This document shows, one piece after another, positions 42,114-54,100 of a DNA stretch of 64,000 bases; the first letter of the stretch is position 1, and every line of letters starts with the position of its first letter. The DNA is from Anadara kagoshimensis (Eukaryota; Mollusca; Bivalvia; Arcoida; Arcidae): the NCBI GenBank assembly GCA_021292105.1, contig CM037871.1, forward strand, positions 59,356,866 to 59,420,865. The letters run 5' to 3'. The notes under the pieces were generated by a model, which saw only the letters and a program-made list of their open reading frames with translations, had not been told where the DNA came from and ran no database searches. The position numbers and the translations under genes were made by a program.

Positions 42114-45100
42114 GTAAGTTCTACAGAGAATACTCGTTAATGTTGTATAAAATATTAAAGTTTGTTGAAATATTCACTGATAAAAAGAAACAAACAAAAA
42201 ATCGGAATCAAAGTGCAAGGAAGACCAAACATATATCACATATTAGACCATTAATGGTCAATTACAAAGTAAGACAAACGTAAATACTTCTATTCCTTTA
42301 AACTTCGGTAAAAATAAATACACTGATAAGGGAATTTTTTTTAGACTTTTGTAGACTTACGATCTAAAATCCTCGATGCATCAAGTTATTGCTATAATTG
42401 ACATAAGTTGCATCAAGCATTATAAATATGATGCATGAGAACACAATTCCACAATTGAAGATAAACAATTCTTGCTAGAATAGAACACACCATTCTTGGC
42501 ACATAAACTTGTCATGTAAAAATGAAGAAGTTCCTTTGATTGATTTCTAGAGTTGTTTGGCCATCCTGGTACCTTCTTATTACTTCACACATTGATTGTC
42601 TTACTCTAGACCTTATAGATTTATGTTGCATTCTATTGAAGGATCGCCTGTAATAAGTCTTAATTTCCTCTCTTCCAACTCTTGGTGCAAAGATTGTTTT
42701 CTTCAGCTTCATAAATGTCCTTTCGTACTTATTTTTAGGATATCAAAAGTGACTAAAATTAATCTTACACTGCAATTTATTTCTGTAGGTATCTGAGTTA
42801 CAGAATCAAGGCAAGAGAATGATTATGGTAACAAGTGGAGCTATAGCCTACGGTAAACAGAAGTTGCATCAGGAAATTATCATGTCAATGAGCATGCGCC
42901 AAACCATAGCAACCAGAGAAAATGGCGGCAAAGTAAGAACCTTTGATATTATGCTCGCAGGAAAAAGTTCCAAAAATATTTTGAGTTAACGGCCAATTTA
43001 TGGAATGTGAAAGGTTGTTGTTGAAAACTGCAGGTTGCTTGTAATAACCTGGGTGACTATGAACTTAAAACCAAAACCTATGATATTAAATATCAGACGA
43101 AATGTGCCGATCACCAATCTTTTAAAATAATTATACAGATGTGAATAAAGTACTTAAGAATAATTATAAGTAAACCATTTAATACAACAGTCATTTAAGT
43201 TAAAGAATGCGCTTATTTACAACACCTGGATTTGCCTCGGCCATTGGGTACCTGTGTCTGTAAACATTATGTTTAGTAGTTCCTTGTTTTGTATGTATTG
43301 GTATATGTTCACATAGTTGGCAATGACTTATTTATATTTATGCAGCTTCGCCCTTTAATTGAACCAAGAGCATGTGCAGCCGTTGGACAGAGCGGTCTGA
43401 TGTCGCTGTATGATGCCATGTTTATGCAGTATGGCGTAAAAACAGCTCAGGTAATTGTGTTACTCATGTGTCTATAGGGATAGTTCTATCCATCAATAGT
43501 TAACGTTCATCATTGCTATTTAGAGCAAACTTATATGTTTGCACTGGCATTATCAGCTATTAACAAATCAACATTAGTGTTTTAAACAAAATTCAGTTTT
43601 TAATTTGAAATCTTATGAAATATATCGCAAACAGAATTATCATATTTACAGAAAACACAATGAGAAAGTATTGTCCTTGTGTTAAAACATTGTTTTACCA
43701 TTGATCTTATAGTCAATGTCAGAAAACTGTGAATATTACACCCAGTGAAAAGGTAGAAAAGTACAAACCCGTGAAATTGAGTTTATTTACAGTATTCAAA
43801 TTTACAGAAAAGACAATGAGAAATCAATGCCCTTGTGTCAAAACATTGATTGGTTTTTTTTATAGCAAACAATGGCTCAACAGAAGCAGCGACTTCAACA
43901 GCATCAAATCACAATTAAGATAACCAAACGATATATAACATCATTAATTTCTACCTCCAAGAGATATAAAGAGTTGGGGTTTTTTTTAGAAATAAACTAA
44001 CTTTTATTTTAATTTTTAACATGTTTAAGAGTCTTAAAGAAATGTTTGTGTATAAGAAAGTAATGTGGACCATATACAGATTAATGTACTGCTAGTGAAG
44101 GAACATTGTTCAAATGAGTCTGAGTGATACACAGACGAACGACTATCATTATTTTTTTTAATTTTTATTATCATTTAATGATTTTGTTTCTACACTTTAG
44201 GTTTTAGTAACTAAACCAGATTTTGACCACCTTGACAGCAGGAAGAATTTATCCGGAACACTTAATGAACTGTTGAAGTTACACATAATCCCGATATTAA
44301 ATGCTAATGATGCAGTAGCGCCACCACCAGAGGTTAATAAAGACTTACAAGGGGTGAGGTATTTTGCACTGGAAATGAAATAGTTGTTTCACAAATGAGT
44401 TTTGTACCCGAAACAAGCAGTTGTTTTACGGGGTGATTTGTTGCCAGTGATGCAGTAATACCGCTTTCAAAAAGTTTATTCAGACATAAAAGGGGGTAAG
44501 GTGTCGCAGTCGAAATAAAATGTTGTCTCATAAGCGAGTCTATGTCCAGTTGAAGCAGATTTTTTTAATCCCAAAAAAACTTCTATTGCAAGATAGTTTT
44601 TTTTACTCCAGACAGGAATATTAAAATTCAACGCATGGGATTATACAAAAATAGCCATTTCAAACGATCGAAAGAAAAAAAACTGTTAATTTTAATTTTA
44701 AATACGAGGTGACTGTATTAAAAATGTTACCTTATTATAACGTCTTAAAGTATACTAGTATATCTCGATGATATCGTACTATTCTGTATGGCGTGTTCTC
44801 CTGTGATATCTCGATGATATCGTACTATTCTGTATGGCGTGTTCTCCTGTGATATGTTTACTTCCTTTTTATTGTCTTTTACACAGAATTGGTTGTATTA
44901 TTCAAAACCCCTTTGATTTTTGAAAAAAGGTAAAAAATGTGTTTTGAAAACCATGACACAAAAATATTTACCTTTATCATCTGTTTGTTTGGAGATGTTT
45001 ATACGGCAACATATAAACAATTTAAAATGATTTCCTTAAAGTGCTGCAGTTTTAATTTTCCTTTTTATCTTATAAAATTTAATCTATATACAATTGATAA

Positions 45101-48100
45101 GGCATTAGAATCCGTAAACATGAGGAAATAATATTTTTATTATATTGATATTTTAACACATTTTATCGTAGCTAAGCTGCTGTTGAGCTTTAAGTTTCAA
45201 AATTATATTGAACTTGATTCAGCAATTATCTAAAATGAAACATAGCTATTTTAAAAATCCTCAAGAAAAATAGCACAGTAAATTAAAACCAATCCAACTG
45301 AAATAGATAATTAAGTTCATAAAGAAGGTGCGTACCCTTCCAAAGCAACTGGCTTCACTTCACTAGTGGAAGTTCACGTGTGTAACTTAATTTGTCTTAT
45401 GTTTTTACTTTGCTTTTGCATTGTGATTTGAACATGGATTGGTATGGTTGGGTTTTGATAAACAATATCCTAGAATCCCAACTTTAAACTTTATATTTTA
45501 TATAAATATATTTATTTATTTTCTGTTTAGGTAATCAGCCTGAAGGACAATGATAGTTTAGCAGCACGGGTGGCAGTCGAGGTTGGAGCTGATTTGATGA
45601 TTCTGATGTCAGATGTTGATGGTCTGTATACAGGACCCCCAAACTACAATGGTTCACGTCTGCTTCACACTTACTGCCCAGATGAGGATTGTACGGAGGT
45701 GACATTTGGAGACAAATCAAGGGTCGGATCTGGAGGAATGGAATCTAAGGTATAACAAATATATTTTTACATTTTTACACATTCAAAATTTATTAAGTCC
45801 AATATTCTAAAAGAAGATACAGAAAAATATTTGATGTAGGTTTTATTGGAGATTTTCATCAAAATAATTCGGATGGTTAAGTTAGGTTATGATATCTTTA
45901 TCCAAAAACATGGTATTCCTCAGACTACATTTTTATCATGATCATATAAAAGGAAATTGAATTTTGGTGTTTAAAGATAATAAATCAATAATATTTCTAA
46001 GTGTTCCGGAACACCCGGTCTCACTTCACTTGTAGAAGTTTTCGTGTCTAACCTGACTAGTAAGTTCTAAAGGTTTTAATTTTCTTGTGGATTGTGATTC
46101 AGACATGGATAAGTATGTTTGTTTTTTATCATAACCCTCACTTTTTTCTAGGTGAAGGCTGCCACATGGGCACTCGAAAACAATGTTTCCTGTGTGATTT
46201 GTAACGGCACAGAGGACAGGGCAATCGTTAATATCGCAGATGGTAAAAAGGTCGGAACGTTCTTTACAAAAGCTAAACAGACAGGAGCTCCAGTAGAGAT
46301 ACAAGCTGTACAAGGTAAACACTGCAAGAAAAAGATTAGGATAAAACAAAATAACAGTACATTGAAACACACTAATAAAAACAATGTAGAACAAGTTAGA
46401 AGACATTATTTTCTTTAGGTTTCATTAAAACCAATTAAAGTCTTAATTTCATGATTTTGTAGTAAAATAATTTTACTCTATCCTCATCCACCTGGTGTAT
46501 ACCAATGGGCCTGTTTGATGGATTTGTTTGTCTATTTAAAGATATGTCACTTTTTACTCGTAACAAAACTCTATAGCAAGTCTGGAACTCAAAGCATATT
46601 TTCTGTTCACAATCTCTAACATTAATTATGCAATGAAATGTGGAATTCTTAATAAGCGTGTCTCGATATTTTATCCAATAAAACGCTTCTGATATATGTT
46701 TAATGTCTTGCCAGCAGTATTTTGTTCGAGCGTTCAGAAAACAATTAATGCATACATGTACTCGTAAAATCTATATGTTACTGTTTCCTTCATACCACTC
46801 TAACTGCAGTTTTACTAGGCGTCTAGTTGCTTTTGGTCAAACAGATTTTGGGCATAATTGAAGAGTTTATCATAGGAGAAAATAAAGGTATTTGATTTTT
46901 GTGACACTTCCTGCCAAGATAATTTTTAGAACCATTACAATACAATTGGTAATCAAATTAGAACTATTTTCTTCTCGGGTTTTGGCGGGAAATATACGGG
47001 TTATATATAAGTTACGTCAGAAGCTACTATTCTTCATTTACAGCTCGTGAAGGAAGCCAGAAGTTACAAGGATTGTCAAGCACACAAAGGAAAATCATAA
47101 TCAATAAACTAGCAGATCTCTTACTGGAACGACAAGTTGATATTTTAAATGCCAATAGAAAAGATATTACTCTAGCACAAGATTCAGGTAGACTTCATTA
47201 CAAATAATATTTATGTCCTGTCGTTATTATAAACTTTTTGTAGATATATATGCTTGTGTTTTCAAAACTAAGGTATCAGTGAGGGAGTAAGTTAAGTTAA
47301 TATTGCACTAACAAAACAGTGGTACTTATTGTTTTAAGGCCAAATGCTTTTCTTTTATTGTGACAAGTGACAAAACACGAATATGTTGTTGAATGACGTG
47401 AAGAAAACTTCAACCAGATAAACTATGAAAAATACACAGCAGCAAAAAGACAAAATAAACAAATTATTGCCACTGATTATAAAATCAATTACCTATGACG
47501 TGTTCTTGGTCAAAATATACAACATTGTCCAGTAATATAGTTATTGTACTACTAGTATCGAGGCATACCAACCAAAACAACACAATGACTACTTCTTTGT
47601 ATCTTATAGTAAAACACCGCAATGACTACTTCTTTGTATCTTATAGTAAAACACCGCAATGACTACTTCTTTGTATCTTATAGTAAAACACCGCAATGAC
47701 TACTTCTTTGTATCTTATAGTAAAACACCGCAATGACTACTTCTTTGTATCTTATAGTAAAACACCACAATGACTACTTCTTTGTATCTTATAGTAAAAC
47801 ACCACAATGACTACTTCTTTGTATCTTATAGTAAAACACCGCAATGACTACTTCTTTGTATCTTGTAGTAAAACACCACAATGACTACTTCTTTGTATCT
47901 TATAGTAAAACACCACAATGACTACTTCTTTGTATCTATAGTAACTAATGGTATGTCTTTCAGGATTAGACAGCTCGTTATTGTCTCGTTTGGTGCTGAA
48001 TGAAAAGAAATTGAAGACGTTGTCAGACGGTCTGAAGCAGATCGCTGCATCCACTGACGGCGTGGTAGGAAGGGTTCTGAAGAAAACTAAACTATCAGAT

Positions 48101-51100
48101 GGGTTAGAGTTACAACAGGTTACGGTACCCATTGGTGTACTGATGGTGATTTTTGAATCAAGACCGGATGCTCTACCACAGGTATGTATGAATCTTTCAA
48201 CCTTCCCAAATTAACACAAACCACGATGTTCAAACACAACTACATTATAAATAATGTACACACATGCTTTATCATAATCAATCGACATGTTTATCATTGT
48301 TGGTAGAATAAGCAACCCATGTGACGCCATTAACTAAGTATGCAATATGTGAATGTCGAAATGTCTTATGTCATAAGATGAAAATTGTTGAACATGGAAA
48401 AAATAATCAAATGCTTATCAAAAAGTTTAGATAAATATTTAATCTCTCATGAAATCTTAGCACTTGTGAGAAATGTGTTGATACTTGCAAGATTTCAATG
48501 TTTCCATGATTTTGATTTTCCGGATTAATGCAAATGATTAATTCTTATTTGCAAGTTAGATGTTTTTAACTATAGTTAGAAATTATTAATATTTAGGTTG
48601 CAGCATTAGCAATGAGCAGTGGTAACGGTTTGTTACTGAAGGGTGGTAAGGAGGCGTCTAACAGTAATAAAGTACTTCATGATTTAGTCCAGGAAGCTTT
48701 GGAACCATTTGTACCAAAAGAAACCATTTCACTGGTAAGATATTCTAAACTATTGTATTTGAATTCATAGTGTGAAGTTTCAAATTATAACACATGTCTA
48801 ATACAGAAATGGTCATTTTGTCATTGTGCCCAGTGTACAGTAGAGAGTTTATGTGGTAAAAATTTGCATTTTATATAATGTTTCTTATTTCATTTTTTAT
48901 TGTGAAATTTTCATTGTAAATTATGTTATTGGCTATAAAATTTTTTATGTCAAACCTTTTGTAGTATAGTCCATTAAAAATAGCAACTGTTATTTGTTAG
49001 GCATTTAGGTTTATTTAATAGAACAATTTAACTTTCCAAATCTTGAATGTGGCTAAACGCCTCCTAGTCTTCAGGTATCAAATAAAGGTATGATATATTT
49101 TAGATAAGTCGACGTGAAGATATAGAGGACCTGTTACATCTGTCCGAGTACATTGATCTAGTCATTCCCCGGGGGTCATCAGAACTCATCAGGCACATAC
49201 AGACCAAGAGTAAAGGTATACCAGTCCTTGGTCACAGTGAGGGGGTGTGCCATGTATATCTACACGAGGATGCTGATGCAGACATGGCTGTTAGAATTGG
49301 TAGGTGTTCACATATTTCAGAAATGACACAGTTCTTCAGAATTTCAAATATCTCTACATTTATGATAGCTTCTGTGCTTATAGATACCTAAACAAATGCC
49401 ACATGGAAGATTTATCGTCTTAGTTGCTTCCGTTATCCAATTATTTTCAGTTGTTATAACATTTGATTATATTTTTTAGTATAAGTTTTCAGATTTAATA
49501 TTTGTATTCTCTGTTAAACATGCATGCCACATCCAATGGGTAATACTGGAGCACAACATTTCAAACTTCTGCAAATACTAATTTCTATGTACCAATATAC
49601 AAGTTAGGTTACTTGGCTGCAGATAGTATTTTATTTAAACCCCAAATTGAGATTATGAGAATAAGAAATTGAGTAACAGTTTTCTGTAATTTTCCTCTAC
49701 TTTTGTTTTATTTTCAGTTCGTGATTCTAAATGTGACTATCCAGCAGCCTGTAACGCCATGGAAACATTACTGTTACACAAAAGTCTGTTGAAAACACAG
49801 TTATTTGACAATGTGTTTGATATGTTAAAAACAGAAGGGGTGAGTGTAAATACTGAAGAACAAGAAGCGATGATTAAAAAATGTATCCATGAAAATTGTC
49901 GCATATGTCGAAGTGAAGTAGAGGAGTGAAAACATTTTCAGCTGAATACTATGTTCGTGACAATATTTGCACCAAAAGTACAAACCAACAAAATGCATAC
50001 AAGAAAACAAGCAACTAGGACTACCAATATAGTCATTGAACAAAATGACAAAATAAGGACACCAGGACACCTATTGTATGGTTACTAAATTTCAGGCCAG
50101 ATGGCAATCTTGTCGTGGCATAATGCAGAGTGGTGCTTAGTTATATGTAGTCCGACTAATCAGCCCACTAAACCCCCATTTTAATTTTTTGACTTTTTGG
50201 AGGTTTGTGGTCTGACAGCTTCCATTATTGAATTCTTGAAATTTCTGGCGAAAACGGCAGAAACGAAAACACGCGTCGATAATTTCCATTATTTCCTTAC
50301 CTCGCTCTTGTTGACAACATGGAACACTTCCTAAAACATTAATCTACCGATCCATGCTTAAATTTTAATTAAAATCCATCGATATCGGTAGAAATACAAG
50401 GTTTTCTGATGTCTCTTCAGCTCTCTGTCACTTTCACATCGTGAAGACATTACTAATTTGCATTGACCAATCAGATCGCGCGTTGCATTTGGATGGTGAA
50501 ACTCGCAGTTCTATCTTTAGAAAGCACATGGCGATGTTTATTTACATTAACGATTCGCATTATTAAGGATGTTTTAACGCGTATAACATATTATTTTAGT
50601 TATTTTATCTTTATCAATACCATGTGAAGACATGTGTACTAATATTGCAGTGAAGATTTCTCTTGTTTTTTTCTCGTTTATATCTACATAGGCATAGGAG
50701 CAGGGGGTGGGGGCAGGCCCCCACAATATATTGTGTGAAATTTTGTATCATAGTTTATGTTTATAGTGTAAGTGCTAAAAAAAAAACAAGAGCTTTAACA
50801 GGAAATGTCCATCTGGTAACCAACCAATTAACAATTTCATCATTATACTTGTAAAAGGGCGTCTTGAAATTCACCTTTAGAAACGGCTCACAGCATCTCC
50901 AATGGCAGGGGCGGATCCAGGATTTTTTGAAAGGGGGGGGGGGGTGAGAATTCTATCAATGCTTGGCCCTTGGTCAACTTAATGATATACATCAAAGGTA
51001 AATGTAGATTGGTGTGGTCAATTAGTTTATTTATTTGGCACCAAACCTTCTTAATCTCCATGTAGCCAGAAGTCGTGAGTTGAGTACAGTACGTTTGAAA

Positions 51101-54100
51101 ATTAATCATTGGACTTAATTATGTCATGCAGTTATTTGTACAATGTTGTCTTAATATTTCACTGCTTTTCAGTCTCTCACTCAGAACGCTGCAAAATTTT
51201 CTGGGGTACCCCCATATCCATCTCCAATGAGAGGGTTGATTATGGAACTTGTGTCATATGGTTATTGTTTTAATCTTGCCTTGATATCACAGTATTTTAA
51301 CCTATCAAAACGCTGCAAAATACATTGAAGATGAGTCTAGACAGGGGTTAGTTTTGAAAATTTTCCGGGGAAGGCCCCCTGGCCCCCCACCTATGCGAGG
51401 GGTTTAGCACCCATACTCTCCCCGGTTTGCCCCTCCCCCCCCCCCGATATTAAAAACCCTCCTACGCCTATGATCTAAATTATTTTTTCTTTCAAATTGG
51501 GTAATATGCTATCATATCTGGGACTTGCATGTTCTCCTGAAATGCTGTCAAGTTTTGTCCAATATTTTGTAGATCGTAGAATTATAAGTTTTTAAACCAA
51601 TTGTAATATATAAAGTTCAACACAAGAGTACTTGTCCGCAAGGTCATGAAAATTAATTCTCTTATATTCATCCCGACCACACTGTAAATTTTGTCATAGG
51701 GTTCAATTTTAACTGTATTTTGCGTGAACATACATATATACAGTGAGGTGCTTAATTTTTTCTCTCCAAAATTACTGGAATAATATTTCTAGGATACTAG
51801 TTCAGAAAAATGAGAGGGGTCAAGAATATAAAAAATATATAGAAAAGATCCCGACTACTCTATTTGAAAGTCTACATATAAATTCTAAATATTTTTTATA
51901 CATTTCAATGTTACCTTTTGTAAGTACATGTATTAAACACCATGTAAAACATCCTTAATAATGCGAATCGTCAATGTAAATAAACATCGCCATGTGCTTT
52001 CTAAAGATAGAACTGCGAGTTTCACCATCCAAATGCAACGCGCGATCTGATTGGTCAATGCAAATTAGTAATGTCTTCACGATGTGAAAGTGACAGAGAG
52101 CTGAAGAGACATCAGAAAACCTTGTATTTCTACCGATATCGATGGATTTTAATTAAAATTTAAGCATGGATCGGTAGATTAATGTTTTAGGAAGTGTTCC
52201 ATGTTGTCAACAAGAGCGAGGTAAGGAAATAATGGAAATTATCGACGCGTGTTTTCGTTTCTGCCGTTTTCGCCAGAAATTTCAAGAATTCAATAATGGA
52301 AGCTGTCAGACCACAAACCTCCAAAAAGTCAAAAAATTAAAATGGGTGTTTAGTGGGCTGATTAGTCGGACTAAGTTATATGATGTTGATAGCTACTGGC
52401 TGGCTTTGCCAGTTAATTCAAAATTGTTTATATAGTTGTAGGATAAGTGTAAAAAAATTTTTTTTTTAAAATGAAAAAACCAAGAACATTGTAAGCATAT
52501 TTCTTTTGGTATACACGGTACTTTAAACTAAAAGGTTTTAAGAGTAGAAAACTTAGGAATGGAACAAACAGCAAAAACAAAAACCATCAAAATGTCCATC
52601 CTGATAGTGATAGTGATAGATACATGAAGGATTAAAGTTTAGTTTATAAAGATTATTTAGTTTTTAGCTCACCTGAGCCAAAGGCTCAGATGAGCTATTG
52701 CAATCTATCACCGTCCGTCGTCCGTCGTGCGTCGTGCGTCGTGCGTCGTGTGTCGTGTGTAAACTTTACATTTTAATCTTCTCCAAAACTTCTGGGCCAT
52801 ATTTGATGAAACTTGGTGATTATCATGCCTAGGTAACAGCCTTTCAAAATTGTGTTCGGGGTTTGGCCACGCCCAACAAAATGGCCGCTGTTACTAAAAA
52901 TAGCAAAAAGACAAAAAAATCTTCTTCTCTGAAACCAAAAGGTGCAGGCAAATTTTGATTAGATATTTGGATTCAGCATACCTGGGAACATTAAACGTGT
53001 GTTTTTCATGAAAATTAGACGAAAAATAGGTTACGCGTTTTTTGCGTAAAATTATGTAATTTTTAAAATGAGACATTTATTGTTATAACTCAATAACGGC
53101 TGAAGATAATTGTATGGAGTTTTCACTGTTGATCTTGTCTTGCAATTTTCTTCCAATTGATGTCAAGGTCGAAGGTCAAGGTCATGTCCCAGTTTTTTAC
53201 CTTTGATAAAAAATTGTATTTTTTTAACATTTCTTGTGATAATGGCGTAGGATTTTCAGTTATTTGTAGGTATTGACATGACGATCATTTTGATACATAG
53301 ATCAGGGTCATGAGTTCAAAGGTCAAGGTCACAGATGTCCAAGAATACCAAACTAGTTAATTATCTGCAAAACTATGAATTTTTTGTATAGGCATGTATA
53401 TCAGAATATTGTAGGTAATGGCACAATGGTCATTTTGATATATGAATAAAGGTCATGGGTTCAAAGGTCAAGGTCACAGATTTAAACAAGTACTGAAATG
53501 GTTAATTATCTCAAAAACTATAAACTTTTTGTATAGGCATGTATATTGGAATATTGTAGGTATTGGCCTAATGATCATTTTGATATATGAATGAAGGTCA
53601 TAGGTTCAAAGGTCAAGGTCAAAGATGCGAACAAATACTTAAATGGTTAATTATCTCAAAAACTATAAACTTTTTGTATAGGCATGTATATTGGAATATT
53701 GTAGGTATTGGCCTAACGATCATTTTGATATATGAATGTAGGTCATAGGTTCAAAGGTCAAGGTCATAGCTGCAACGAATATTTAAATGGTTAATTATCT
53801 CAAAAACTATAAACTTTTTGTATAGGCATGTATATTAGAATATTGTAGGCATTTGTACAACGATCATTTTGATATATGAATAAAGTTCAATGGTTCAAAT
53901 GTCAAGGTCATAGATGCAAACTAATACTTAAATGGTTAATTATCTCAGAAACTATAAACTTTTTGTATAGGCATGTATATTAGAATATTGTAGGTATTGG
54001 CCTATCGATCATTTTGATATATGAATGAAGGTCATAGGTTCAAAGGTCAAGGTCATAGATGCAAATGAATACTTAAATGGTTAATTATCTCAAAAACTAA

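Noticed and set aside
47585..47945. CRISPR-like array
   Set aside because: Direct repeats are contiguous with no unique spacers, in a eukaryotic intron; it is a minisatellite.
52232..52435. Plus-strand ORF in the right arm of the Mutator-like element
   Set aside because: It lies wholly in the terminal inverted repeat and runs past the element's end into the intron.
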